NCBI RefSeq assembly: GCF_026340465.1
Contig: NZ_JAPEPC010000001.1
Location: forward strand, 6,496,501-6,560,500
Direction of reading: 5' to 3'
Origin: Streptomyces sp. NBC_01306
GTDB lineage: Bacteria; Actinomycetota; Actinomycetes; Streptomycetales; Streptomycetaceae
Length of the DNA stretch: 64,000 nt
Every line of letters starts with the position of its first letter. Position 1 is the stretch's first letter. A model generated the notes under the pieces. The model had not been told where the DNA came from. It saw only the letters and a program-made list of their open reading frames with translations, and made no database searches. Shown here piece after piece: positions 16,863 through 25,604 of this stretch. The translations under genes were made by a program, and so were the position numbers.

Positions 16863-17444
16863 TCACGCGGTCACTGAGGGAGCCCGGAACCACTCGTAAC
16901 CCTTGTAACACTCACGTACCAGCAGATCCGCGAATGGCCGGGAAGGGTCCCCGGCGAAGTGCCGGGCCTCCGCCGCCGTCCAGCCGTCCCAGAAGTCCGT
17001 CAGGGCCGGGCCGTCGCGGTGGCGGCCCCGTGCCCAGGACGCGGCAGCGCCCCGGTCCATCCAGAGCAGCTGGGCGAGATACGGGCGCAGGGCCCGGCGG
17101 CCCGCGCCCACCCCTTCGACAATGACGACGTCAGTGGCGTCGATGGTCCGCTCGGGACCGAAGCGGCGCAGCGTCCAGTCGTACGGCGCGTACCGTGCGG
17201 CCTCGCCGCGGGTGAACGGTCCGGTCACCTGCGCGTGCAGCCTCCCGGTCCAGTCGAACAGTTCCTGGTGGGTGGCGAGATCATCCAGATGGAGTACGGG
17301 CACACCACCCAGCGCTTCGGCGAGCGTGGCCGAGAACGTGCTCTTCCCCGAGCCCGCGTGGCCGTCGACCGCGATCAGCCGAACCGGCCCGCAGGAGACG
17401 GGCCGTGCACGGATCGCGGCGGCGAGGTGGTCGAGGTCTTCCAT
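16863..17444 (-). CDS. uridine kinase-like P-loop protein
   Basis: A 193-residue P-loop NTPase. Walker A GHAGSGKSTF is at about residues 29-38, DDLATHQELFDW follows as the lid/base-binding region, and VIVEGVGAGRRAL near residue 107 corresponds to the uridine-kinase Walker B region. It is shorter than classical Udk and more divergent in the substrate-binding part, so the phosphoryl acceptor is uncertain. ATG start with a weak ribosome-binding site. It is divergent from the C39 peptidase with a 172-bp spacer containing a 12-bp palindrome. Confidence 0.75.
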   Translation of the reverse strand: MEDLDHLAAAIRARPVSCGPVRLIAVDGHAGSGKSTFSATLAEALGGVPVLHLDDLATHQELFDWTGRLHAQVTGPFTRGEAARYAPYDWTLRRFGPERTIDATDVVIVEGVGAGRRALRPYLAQLLWMDRGAAASWARGRHRDGPALTDFWDGWTAAEARHFAGDPSRPFADLLVRECYKGYEWFRAPSVTA

Positions 17445-17496
17445 GGGGCCAGCCTAGGAGCAGTTGGCGGCGCCGCAGGTCACGCCAGTGGTCGAT

Positions 17497-17508
17497 ACCA
17501 ATATTGGT
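17497..17508. promoter_or_regulatory. 12-bp AT-rich palindrome ACCAATATTGGT
   Basis: A perfect palindrome in the 172-bp divergent spacer between the uridine-kinase-like gene (minus) and the C39 peptidase gene (plus). The AT content is conspicuous. It lies 109 bases from the peptidase start and 53 bases from the kinase start, so it could serve either. The binding protein is unknown. Confidence 0.45.
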
Positions 17509-17616
17509 GGCAGGACGCGAGGCGAATCACTGGCAGAAACGCGTCGTGAGCCGGGATAGTTGCCCCACTGTCGCGCACTCGCCGCCCCATCCGTATCCGA
17601 CTGGGGGTCCATCAAA

Positions 17617-19014
17617 GTGACCAGTACCACTCCGCGCAGAACCGTCCTCGCCGCGGCGGTCGCCGCCGCGGCCGCTGCCGCAGGTGCCGCTGCCGCCGCA
17701 CCCGCCGTCGCCGCCCCGGCCGCCCCGGACGGCGCGCCCGCCACCCCGCACACCCCGCAGGCCGCCGGGGGAGGGCCCGTGACCCCGCTCGTGGACAACA
17801 GCGCCTGGGCCTCGTACAGCGACTGGCGCTCGGGAACGGCCGACGGCACCAAGGCTGTTCCCGGCCGCCGCTCCGGGCTGGTGATCACGGCCCCCGCGGG
17901 CCGCACCGACTACACCGATCCGCACACCGGGAAGACCGCCGCCTGGGAGTACGCGACCTGGACCTCACCGGTCCACCGCTCACGCGTCCCGGCCACCGAG
18001 GCCGTCGCGTCCTGGAACGCGCACACTCCGGCAGGCACCTGGATCCAGGTCGAGCTGCGCGGCAGCTACACCGACGGCACCGAGACCCCCTGGTACGTGA
18101 TGGGCCGCTGGGCCTCCGGCGACGCGGACATCCGCCGGACCTCCCTCGACGGCCAGGGCGACGGCAAGAGCTCCATCTCGACCGACACCTTCGCCATCGG
18201 CGACGCCGCGAGCGGGCTCCGGCTGGTCTCGTACCGGCTGCGGCTGACGCTGTACCGCACCCCGGGCACCCGGCTCACGCCCACCGTCCGGCGGATCGGG
18301 GCGATGGCGTCGGACATCCCGGACCGGTTCACCGTCCCGCCGTCGGTGCCGCGGATCTCCCGCGAGCTGACCGTCCCGCGCTTCTCGCAGGACATCCACG
18401 CGGGCCAGTACCCGCAGTACGACAACGGCGGCGAGGCCTGGTGCAGCCCCACCTCGTCCTCGATGATCATCAAGTACTGGGGGCGCGGGCCTACCGCCGC
18501 CGACCTGGCCTGGATCGATCCGTCGTACGCCGACCCCGAGGTCTGCCAGGCGGCCCGCTACACCTATGACTACCAGTACGAGGGCTGCGGCAACTGGCCG
18601 TTCAACGCCGCCTACGCGGCGACCTACGAGGGCATGAGCGCGGTGGTCACCCGGCTGGGTTCGCTCGGCGACCTGGAGACCCTGATCAGGGCGGGTATCC
18701 CGGCCATAACGTCACAGTCCTTCCTCAAGGAGGAGCTGACCGGCGCCGGTTACGGCACCTCGGGCCATCTGATGACGGTGATCGGCTTCACGGCCGACGG
18801 CGACGTGATCGCCAACGACCCCGCCTCACCGGACGACAACGCGGTCCGCCATGTGTACCGGCGAGCCGAGTGGGAGAACATCTGGCTCCGCACGAAGCGG
18901 CACGACGCGAACGGCAAGGTCGTGAGCGGCACGGGCGGTGTCTGCTACCTCTACTGGCCCACTGACCTGACACCGGGTCAGCACCGGGTTCTGCGGTCGC
19001 TCGGGCTGGTGTGA
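17617..19014 (+). CDS. secreted C39-family peptidase
   Basis: A 465-residue exported protein. The signal peptide contains a twin-arginine-like TTPRRTVLAAAV followed by a long Ala-rich core and an AAPAVAAPAAP cleavage region, so Tat export is likely. The middle (about residues 60-230) is a beta-rich domain. The peptidase part starts near residue 255: catalytic Cys276 in GGEAWCSPTSSSMIIKYWG and His384 in SGHLMTVIGFT, followed by VIANDPASPDDN with the third polar residue. GTG at 17617 was chosen because the signal peptide begins there. Substrate unknown; the family includes peptidoglycan- and peptide-processing enzymes. Confidence 0.85.
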   Translation: MTSTTPRRTVLAAAVAAAAAAAGAAAAAPAVAAPAAPDGAPATPHTPQAAGGGPVTPLVDNSAWASYSDWRSGTADGTKAVPGRRSGLVITAPAGRTDYTDPHTGKTAAWEYATWTSPVHRSRVPATEAVASWNAHTPAGTWIQVELRGSYTDGTETPWYVMGRWASGDADIRRTSLDGQGDGKSSISTDTFAIGDAASGLRLVSYRLRLTLYRTPGTRLTPTVRRIGAMASDIPDRFTVPPSVPRISRELTVPRFSQDIHAGQYPQYDNGGEAWCSPTSSSMIIKYWGRGPTAADLAWIDPSYADPEVCQAARYTYDYQYEGCGNWPFNAAYAATYEGMSAVVTRLGSLGDLETLIRAGIPAITSQSFLKEELTGAGYGTSGHLMTVIGFTADGDVIANDPASPDDNAVRHVYRRAEWENIWLRTKRHDANGKVVSGTGGVCYLYWPTDLTPGQHRVLRSLGLV

Positions 19015-19020
19015 GCATGA

Positions 19021-19054
19021 GGGGCCCCGCACAGGTGTGACCATGTGGGGTCCC
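19021..19054. terminator. hairpin between convergent genes
   Basis: GGGGCCCC at 19021-19028 and ACA at 19031-19033 pair with TGTGGGGTCCC at 19044-19054, with one G-T pair and a two-base bulge. It starts 6 bases after the peptidase stop, and the gene beyond it runs in the opposite direction. Confidence 0.5.
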
Positions 19055-19154
19055 ACGGCCGCCTCGACGCCTCGACGCCTCGACGGCTCCACGGCGAAAG
19101 ACGCAGGAGTCGTCAGTGGACGGACTCGCCACGTACGCATGGACGTACTCGTGT

Positions 19155-20171
19155 CTATGCCATGCGCTCAAGCAGGCGGGCCGAGACGGGGTGGTTCAGC
19201 GGCCGGCTGTCGGCGAGGCGCTCCACCTCACCGACAGCCAGCTCTCCCATGCGCAGCAGCTCGGTTCCCAGGGAGCCCGCGACGTGAGGCGTCAGCGCGA
19301 CATGCGGGTGATTCCACAGCGGACTGTCCGCGGGCAGCGGTTCCGGATCCGTGACGTCGAGTACCGCGTACAACTGTCCGCTGCCCACCGCGGCCGTCAG
19401 CGCGGCGGTGTCGACCAGTTCCCCCCGCGCGGTGTTGATCAACGTGGCACCGGGGCGCATCGACGACAGCCGCCGCGCGTCCATGAGATGCCGCGTCTGC
19501 GGTAGCGAAGGCGCGTGCAGGGAGACCACGTCGCTGGTGGACACGAGCTCGTCGAGCCCCAGCAGCCGTGCGCCCAGCGTCCCGGCCTCCGCCTCCGTGA
19601 GGTAGGGGTCGGCGACGACGCGTTCGACGTCGTAGTTCCGCAGCAGGGCGAGGACGCGGCGGCCGACGGCGGAGGCGCCGACGACCCCGATCTGCTTGCG
19701 GTAGTTGCCCACCGGAACGGAGCTGTCGGGCGGGTCCGTCTGTGCATGGCCGGACGCCTGCCGCGCGAGCAGCGGCAGGACACGCTTGTTGGCCAGGACG
19801 ATCATGGCGACCGTGTACTCGGCGACAGGGACGGCATTGGCGGCGGCGGCCGAAGAGACGGCGATACCCCGCTCCCAACAAGCAGCCGTGACATGGTGTT
19901 TGACCGATCCGGCGGCATGGACAACGGCGCGCAGGCGTGGTGCCCGTGCCAGCACCTCGGCTGTGAGGGGCGGGCATCCCCAGCCGGTGACAAGGATGTC
20001 GACGCGCGCGAGAGAGGCTTTCGCCCGGGGCGAGGAGAACTCGTGGAGCACCGGAGCCGGGTCGAGGTCCGCGGCCCTGCCGAGACGCCGCAGCTGCTCG
20101 TCGTCGAACAGGCGCCCTGCCAGGCCTTCCTGCATGGCGAGGGCAAGTCGGGGTCGGTTGTCGCTGGTCAC
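19155..20171 (-). CDS. D-2-hydroxyacid dehydrogenase family protein
   Basis: A 338-residue NAD-dependent 2-hydroxyacid dehydrogenase. The Rossmann part shows QIGVVGASAVGRRVLALLR (nucleotide-binding glycines, variant GASAVG rather than GxGxxG), HAPSLPQTRHLMDARRL, LINTARGELVDTAAL with the catalytic Arg region, a Glu-containing DVTDPEPLP, and HPHVALTPHVAG with the catalytic His. GTG at 20171 follows AGGAG by 4 bases; the longer upstream frame has no such site. It lies downstream of the DeoR-LacI regulator, with its own operator-like palindrome, and probably acts on a sugar acid produced by the neighbouring locus. Confidence 0.85.
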   Translation of the reverse strand: MTSDNRPRLALAMQEGLAGRLFDDEQLRRLGRAADLDPAPVLHEFSSPRAKASLARVDILVTGWGCPPLTAEVLARAPRLRAVVHAAGSVKHHVTAACWERGIAVSSAAAANAVPVAEYTVAMIVLANKRVLPLLARQASGHAQTDPPDSSVPVGNYRKQIGVVGASAVGRRVLALLRNYDVERVVADPYLTEAEAGTLGARLLGLDELVSTSDVVSLHAPSLPQTRHLMDARRLSSMRPGATLINTARGELVDTAALTAAVGSGQLYAVLDVTDPEPLPADSPLWNHPHVALTPHVAGSLGTELLRMGELAVGEVERLADSRPLNHPVSARLLERMA

Positions 20172-20219
20172 GCGTCTCCTCGGCCGGGGGCTTGATGTGC
20201 AGGTGCCGGGACAATCCAA

Positions 20220-20233
20220 TGACCGGTCGGTCG
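20220..20233 (-). promoter_or_regulatory. operator-like palindrome TGACCG-GT-CGGTCG
   Basis: A 14-bp imperfect palindrome 49 bases upstream of the dehydrogenase start. It differs only at the last base and the spacer from the perfect TGACCG-AA-CGGTCA at 21567 in front of the DUF2264 gene. Sharing of this element suggests both genes answer to the DeoR-LacI regulator encoded between them. Confidence 0.55.
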
Positions 20234-20313
20234 GCAGCGTCAACGATCACCCGGCTGACCGAAAGGAACCGAAAGCGAAGAGACGGGATGGCCAACAGGC
20301 GGGCGGCCGGCTC

Positions 20314-21414
20314 TCAGACGGCGCCGCAGGAGGAGCGGACCACGAGCTTGGGCAGCAGCGCCATGCGCCGGGTCGCCACCTCATCACCCGGCGCGGCGAT
20401 GCGTCGCATCACGGTGTCCACGGCGGTGCGGCCCACATCGAACTTGGGCGGGGCCACCGCGGTCAGCGGCACCTCGGCAAGCGCCGCCACCTCATCGTCG
20501 TAGGAGATGACCGCGAAGTCACCGGGGACATCCAGCCCGCGCTCCATGACGGCCCGTACGACCGCCGCCGCGTTTCCGTCCGCGTGCACGACGACGGCTC
20601 GGGTCCCGCTGTCCAGACAGCGGTCCACCAGTGATTCGACGGCGGCTGCGTTGCCCTTCGGGTCGAGGTCGCTGCGCGGCAGTTCCGTGCGTTCCACTCC
20701 GCCGTCGGTGAGCCCCAGCCTGGCCAGCGCTTCCGCGTGGCCGTCGAAGAGCCACCGGGCCGTGGGGCTGCGGAGCCCGCCCGCCGCGGCCACCCGGGTG
20801 TGCCCCAGGGAGACCAGATGTTCCACCGCGAGTTCGGTGCCCGCCGCATGGTCGGTGCGCACGTACTCGATGTGCGCGGCGGCCGTCCCCGACAACGAAC
20901 GCTCGACCAGTACGGTCGGCACGTCGAGTCCGCTCAGCCACTGCGTGGTCTCCGGATCCTCGTCAGGGGGCTGGGCGGTCGCGATCAGCAGTCCGTCCAC
21001 CCCGCGGTTCAGCATCCGGTCGACCTGCTCGCGTTCGATGCCGTGGTCGTAGTGGTTGACGGCCAGGACGATACGGGCACCGTGCTGCCCGGCAGCGGAC
21101 TCCGCCCCCCGGAGCACAGCCGGGTAGTAGTACACGGAGGACGGGACCACCAGGCCGACGGTGGCGCGGTGGGTGTCGCGCCCGCCCGCCTGCTTGCCCC
21201 GCGCCGTCCTGCGAGCCGGCTGCGACTGCTTGCCGGGGATGCTCGCTCCGCCGTAGACCCGCTCCAGCATGCCGCGGTCGACGAGCGTGCCGATGTCCCG
21301 GCGCAGGGTGACCGTCGAGACGCCGAGCCGACCGGCCATGTCCGTCACGCGCACACAGCCCTGACTCCGGGCCACCTGCATGATCGCCTCGTGGCGCTCG
21401 ACCGCCATCATCAC
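20314..21414 (-). CDS. DeoR-LacI hybrid transcriptional regulator
   Basis: About 366 residues with two modules. N-terminal DeoR-type winged helix (residues about 3-58: ERHEAIMQVARSQGCVRVTDMAGRLGVSTVTLRRDIGTLVDRGMLERVYGGA). A basic linker with ARRTARGKQ leads to a LacI/PBP1-like sugar-binding domain (about 85-360: GLVVPSSVYYYPAVLRGAESAA, DGLLIAT, HLVSLGHTRVAAAGG, AVISYDDEVAALAEVPLTAVAPPKFDVGRTAVD). This domain order is typical of sugar-catabolism repressors in actinobacteria. GTG at 21414 has GGGGGGA six bases upstream; two ATGs follow at once. It is divergent from DUF2264. The effector is probably a sugar or sugar acid. Confidence 0.88.
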   Translation of the reverse strand: MMMAVERHEAIMQVARSQGCVRVTDMAGRLGVSTVTLRRDIGTLVDRGMLERVYGGASIPGKQSQPARRTARGKQAGGRDTHRATVGLVVPSSVYYYPAVLRGAESAAGQHGARIVLAVNHYDHGIEREQVDRMLNRGVDGLLIATAQPPDEDPETTQWLSGLDVPTVLVERSLSGTAAAHIEYVRTDHAAGTELAVEHLVSLGHTRVAAAGGLRSPTARWLFDGHAEALARLGLTDGGVERTELPRSDLDPKGNAAAVESLVDRCLDSGTRAVVVHADGNAAAVVRAVMERGLDVPGDFAVISYDDEVAALAEVPLTAVAPPKFDVGRTAVDTVMRRIAAPGDEVATRRMALLPKLVVRSSCGAV

Positions 21415-21566
21415 GTGCTGTCCCCCCGAATCGGCTGACACTTACCCGGCCATGGGCTCCCCGGTCACCGGGCGTGGAGCGTACTGGCTTTTCCAACCGA
21501 TCGAAAGCCTCCGCTTTCACTCTCCCGCACCTTTCTTCGTTTCCCTTCGACTTATTGCCACCTCCT

Positions 21567-21580
21567 TGACCGAACGGTCA
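21567..21580 (+). promoter_or_regulatory. perfect operator palindrome TGACCG-AA-CGGTCA
   Basis: Perfect 6+2+6 inverted repeat in the divergent spacer between the DeoR-LacI regulator and the DUF2264 gene, 56 bases before the DUF2264 start. A near copy lies at 20220-20233, and a half site ACGGTCG sits just after the DUF2264 stop at 23661. Likely the regulator's binding site. Confidence 0.6.
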
Positions 21581-21635
21581 TGCTGGCGATCATTTCCGTA
21601 CCGCCGCGACTCAGAACGAAAACGAGGTGCCGCGC

Positions 21636-23648
21636 ATGAACCTGTCGCACCAGCCCTTGCCCCCCGAGGTGCGGGAACTCTCCCCGTACACCGGGTTCGG
21701 GCGGGCCCACTGGCTGGCACTCGCGGACCAACTCCTCGTGGACGCGCACCGGTTCGCCACTCCCTCGGGCGCGCGCATCGCCCTGCCGGGCCGTGCCTCG
21801 TCCTCGGGTCCGGACTCGGATCAGCTGGAGGGTTTCGCACGGACCTTCCTGCTGTTCGCCTTCCGCGTGGCGGGCAGTGCGGGAGAGGCACCGGCCGGGC
21901 TGCTCCAGTCGTACGCCGACGGTTTCGCGGCAGGTACCGACCCCGCTCATCCCGAGGCGTGGCCGAGACTGGCGCAGGACTGCCGTCAGACACTCGTGGA
22001 GGCGTGCTCGCTCGCGCTCGGTCTGCACCTGACCAGGCCGTGGCTGTGGGACCAACTGCCCTCCGCAGTGCGGGAGCGGATCGTCGCGTGGTTCCAGGGT
22101 GCCTGGGGGCTGGGCATCCCGGACAACAACTGGCACATGTTCCGGGTGATCGTCGGCGAGTTCCTGGCGAGCGTCGGCGGGGCGCACGACCGGGCCGAGA
22201 TGGACACCGACCTCGCCAGGATCGAGGAGTTCTACGTCGGAGACGGGTGGTACCGCGACGGCGGCGATGCCCGAAGAGCCGACTGCTTCGACCACTACTG
22301 CGGCTGGGCCATGCACACGTATCCCGTGCTGTGGGCCTTGATGGCGGGGGAGCGCGGCGAGGCACGACTGCCTGTCCTGCGAGAGCGGCTGAGACGATTC
22401 CTGGACGACTTCACGCTGCTCTTCGGTGCCGATGGTGCGCCGGTGCACCAAGGGCGCTCCCTGATCTACCGGTTCGCCGCCACAGCGGCCCCCTGGGTCG
22501 GTGCGCTGGCCGACGCCACACCGCTCACCCCGGGCCAGACCAGACGGCTGGCCAGCGGCGCGTTGCGGCACTTCACCGCCCGCGGTTTCCGCGACAGCCA
22601 GGGGATCGCCACGCTGGGCTGGTACGGGGAGTTCCCGCCGCTGGTGCAGGGCTACTCGGGGCCGGGCTCGCCGTACTGGTTGTCCAAGGGCTTCCTCGGC
22701 CTGTTGCTGCCGGCGGATCATCCGTGCTGGACCGCGGTGGAGGAACCGCTCCCCGTCGAGCGCGCCGACCAGGTCAGGTCCCTCCCGGCGCCCGGCTTCG
22801 TCCTCTCGGCCACACGAGCCGACGGAGTCGTCCGGCTGTTCAACCACGGCAGCGACAACCGGCTCCTGCCCGGCGCCGCCGCCGACCCTCACTACGCGCG
22901 TCTGGCGTACTCGACAGTCACCGGCCCCGCCCATCCGGAACCCGGGCAGCAGCACGCGGACAACCATGCCGGTCTGCTGGACAGCGAGTGGGGGCTGTCC
23001 CAGCGCCACCGCATCCACCGGCTGCGCGTCGTCGACCGCCACGCCGCGTCGTGGCACCGTCCGCGCTGGCCTGCCGCGCCGGACGGACAGGGTCCCGCCG
23101 GTGTGGCGGATGCCCGTATCGAGACGGCGAGCGTGGTGTGGGGCGCGTACGAACTGCGAGTCCATCTCGTGGACGCTCCTCCCGGCCTGCCGCTCTACGA
23201 GAGCGGGTGGCAGGTCGCCGGGGAAACGCTCGTACCGCAACCGGTCGGCGGGGACCGGTCTTCGGCCGTCACCGCCGCGGGGCTCACCAGTAACTTCGTC
23301 GCTCTGCACGGCCATGGCCAGGTACGGCTTGCGAACGACGGAACCACGAGCGCGTTCGGAGCGAAAGCCGCGTTCCCGTACACCACCACCGAGCGCGCCG
23401 AACGCCGCACGCTGCATGTGGCCCTGGTGGGGCTCACCGGACAGGGCGCGCCGGCGCAAGTCCCCGACGTGCGGTGCCGGATCGACGGAACCACGGTCAC
23501 TGCACGGTTCCCCGACGGGACCCGGGTCCTCGTCGCCCTGGGGCCGGTGCCCGCGCACTCGCCCCAGTTGGGGGGACGGGTACTGGAGGGGCCGGTGCGG
23601 TACGCGCGCCTGACTCCCGGCGAGCGTTCGGTCGTCGTCGCCCACTGA
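21636..23648 (+). CDS. DUF2264 domain-containing protein (putative glycoside hydrolase)
   Basis: A 670-residue cytoplasmic protein with no signal peptide. N-terminal (alpha/alpha)-barrel-like part (about 15-400) with GIPDNNWHMFRVIVGEFLA, FYVGDGWYRDGG and DCFDHYCGWAMHTYPVLWAL, HQGRSLIYRFAATAAPW and WYGEFPPLVQGYSGPGSPYWLSKGF; a beta-rich C-terminal part (about 400-670). These are DUF2264 hallmarks. Some DUF2264 proteins have, to my recollection, been placed with uronic-acid-releasing glycosidases (GH154 group); I cannot verify that here. GAGG precedes the ATG at 21636 by eight bases. The neighbouring Opp-type importer and hydroxyacid dehydrogenase suggest intracellular hydrolysis of imported oligosaccharides. 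Confidence 0.82.
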   Translation: MNLSHQPLPPEVRELSPYTGFGRAHWLALADQLLVDAHRFATPSGARIALPGRASSSGPDSDQLEGFARTFLLFAFRVAGSAGEAPAGLLQSYADGFAAGTDPAHPEAWPRLAQDCRQTLVEACSLALGLHLTRPWLWDQLPSAVRERIVAWFQGAWGLGIPDNNWHMFRVIVGEFLASVGGAHDRAEMDTDLARIEEFYVGDGWYRDGGDARRADCFDHYCGWAMHTYPVLWALMAGERGEARLPVLRERLRRFLDDFTLLFGADGAPVHQGRSLIYRFAATAAPWVGALADATPLTPGQTRRLASGALRHFTARGFRDSQGIATLGWYGEFPPLVQGYSGPGSPYWLSKGFLGLLLPADHPCWTAVEEPLPVERADQVRSLPAPGFVLSATRADGVVRLFNHGSDNRLLPGAAADPHYARLAYSTVTGPAHPEPGQQHADNHAGLLDSEWGLSQRHRIHRLRVVDRHAASWHRPRWPAAPDGQGPAGVADARIETASVVWGAYELRVHLVDAPPGLPLYESGWQVAGETLVPQPVGGDRSSAVTAAGLTSNFVALHGHGQVRLANDGTTSAFGAKAAFPYTTTERAERRTLHVALVGLTGQGAPAQVPDVRCRIDGTTVTARFPDGTRVLVALGPVPAHSPQLGGRVLEGPVRYARLTPGERSVVVAH

Positions 23649-23714
23649 GTCGCCCATTGAACGGTCGTGGCCCATCGGACGAACGACCCAACGGCCCGAG
23701 CGTGCGACGGCTTT

Positions 23715-23733
23715 GATCATCCTCCGGATGATC
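23715..23733 (+). promoter_or_regulatory. palindrome GATCATCC-TCC-GGATGATC upstream of importer operon
   Basis: Perfect 8-bp arms with a three-base spacer, 179 bases before the binding-protein gene and 67 after the DUF2264 stop. It is different in sequence from the TGACCG palindromes, so a second regulator may control the importer. It could also be a small hairpin. Confidence 0.45.
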
Positions 23734-23911
23734 GATGTTGAACGGTTGAAGCAAGTTTCTGGCCGAGTTCCGAAGCGATCTCGTACAGTCCGGGCACTGC
23801 TCACCCGCGCAGTGGCGCAGCCCGGACGAGTTGCCGCCGCTGCCGTTCCGCTCCGTCTCCCCGACGCCGTGGCCCGGGTGCCCGTCATTCCCGTATCGCA
23901 AGGAGGACATC

Positions 23912-25588
23912 GTGTTGTCCATCGGAAACGGTCGGCGCAGGCTGAACGCCCTCGCGGTGGCCGGCTGCCTCGTGGCAAGCCTCGGGGCCTGCACCGGCGG
24001 GACCACTGACATCAGCGGGGGCACGGGCGGCAACGGTGCGTCGCTGACCATGGCCGCCGATGCCGCCACGACCTGGGCCCGCAACTTCAACATCTACTCA
24101 CCCGCCAGCGACAAGAGCCCCGCGCTGCGACTGCTCTTCGAACCGTTGGTGCGCGTCGACTACACCCAGGGCGCGAAGGCGGACCCCTGGCTGGCCAAGT
24201 CCTTCGACTGGAACAGCAAGGGCACCGAACTCACCTTCCACCTGCGCACCGATGTCGCCTGGTCGGACGGCAGGAAGTTCACCGCCGACGACGTCGTCTA
24301 CACACTGCGCCTCATGCTGGAGCACCCCGAACTCAACCGCGCCGGCGTCACCTACAAGAAGGTGACCAAGGTGGACGGTTCGACCGTCAAGGTCACCTGG
24401 GACCACGCGGCCTACTCCGAGCTCAGCAGCTTCGGGACCGGCAGTCTGGACATCGTTCCGCGGCACCAGTGGGCCCACAAGGACCTCAAGACCTGGACCA
24501 ACAACAATCCGGTCGGTACCGGGCCGTACACCCTCGCCGACTTCAACAGCCAGCAGGTCACCTACAAGGCCCGCGACGACTACTGGGGTGCCCGGGTGGC
24601 CGTACCGGCCATCAAGATCCCGGCGGTCCTCGGCGACGCGACCAAGCCCAAGATGCTCACCGGCGAACTCGACCTGGCCACGACCGCATGGGCCGGCGCC
24701 GACAAGGACTTCGTGGCGAGGGACCCGAAGACGAACGTCTACGCGGTGTACGCGACGGGCGGCAGCACGGCGCTGTACTTCAACAACGCCGTCGCCCCGT
24801 ACAACAACGTCCATGTGCGGCGCGCCCTCTCCGCGGCGGTGGATGCCCGGAAGATGCTGTCGCTCAACGACACCGGCCAGGCACCCGCGAACATCACCGG
24901 GCTCGACGAGCAGGCCTACGGCGACGTCATCGCCCGCGAGTACCGCGGCAAGGTCAACCGGCAGGACATCGCGCTGGCCAAGAGGGAACTCAAGGCCGGT
25001 GGCTACACGGTCAGGAAGGGCGAGCTCGTCAAGGGCGGCAAGTCCTATCCCCTGGAACTGAAGATCATCCAGGAGTACGCCAACTGGCAGGCGTACGCAC
25101 GCGGCTTCGCGGACCAGGCGAAGCAGGCCCTCGGCCTGAACGTCAAGGTGCTGCCGGTGCAGTCCTCCAGCTTCGACCCCGAGGTCAACGAGGGCGACTA
25201 CGGCATGGCCTTCAACTATGCGGGGAGCGGCACCGGGGTCTTCAACTCCTACTCCGCCATGCTCGACAGCTCGTACGCCCAGCCGATCGGCAAGAACTCC
25301 AACTTCGACAACACCGAACGCTGGAAGGACCCGCAGACCGACCGTCTCCTCCACCGGCTGAGCGAGACGGACGACCCGGCACGGATCAAGGAGATCTCGG
25401 CTGAGCTGGAGAAGATCGTCGCCGATCAGGTGCCCCTGCGCCCGCTGTTCCAGAGCGTGTGGTTCCTGGACATCAACACCAGCCGCTGGAAGGGCTGGCC
25501 CAAGCCCGGCGTCGACAACTACGTCCCGCACTTCATCAACGGACCGGACTTCACCCTGACCCTCCAGCACCTCAAGCCGGCCGAATAG
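23912..25588 (+). CDS. ABC transporter substrate-binding lipoprotein (SBP_bac_5)
   Basis: A 558-residue extracytoplasmic solute receptor of the peptide/nickel/oligosaccharide class. Signal sequence with basic GNGRRR and a lipobox ending at Cys27 (SLGAC), so it is membrane-anchored. Family features: LTFHLRTDVAWSDGRKFTADDVVYTLRLM (about residues 110-140), the NNNPVGTGPYTLADF segment, and HVRRALSAAVDARKMLSL. GTG at 23912 follows AGGAGG by five bases. Class-5 binding proteins carry peptides but also plant oligosaccharides; in this setting an oligosaccharide is favoured. First gene of a five-gene importer operon, 16 bases from the next gene. Confidence 0.9.
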   Translation: MLSIGNGRRRLNALAVAGCLVASLGACTGGTTDISGGTGGNGASLTMAADAATTWARNFNIYSPASDKSPALRLLFEPLVRVDYTQGAKADPWLAKSFDWNSKGTELTFHLRTDVAWSDGRKFTADDVVYTLRLMLEHPELNRAGVTYKKVTKVDGSTVKVTWDHAAYSELSSFGTGSLDIVPRHQWAHKDLKTWTNNNPVGTGPYTLADFNSQQVTYKARDDYWGARVAVPAIKIPAVLGDATKPKMLTGELDLATTAWAGADKDFVARDPKTNVYAVYATGGSTALYFNNAVAPYNNVHVRRALSAAVDARKMLSLNDTGQAPANITGLDEQAYGDVIAREYRGKVNRQDIALAKRELKAGGYTVRKGELVKGGKSYPLELKIIQEYANWQAYARGFADQAKQALGLNVKVLPVQSSSFDPEVNEGDYGMAFNYAGSGTGVFNSYSAMLDSSYAQPIGKNSNFDNTERWKDPQTDRLLHRLSETDDPARIKEISAELEKIVADQVPLRPLFQSVWFLDINTSRWKGWPKPGVDNYVPHFINGPDFTLTLQHLKPAE

Positions 25589-25604
25589 GAACAAGGACCG
25601 CGCC

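Noticed and set aside
21552..23978. An 808-codon open frame on the minus strand opposite DUF2264
   Set aside because: DUF2264 on the plus strand has clear family motifs and codon bias; the antisense translation is Arg/Gly/Pro-rich with none.
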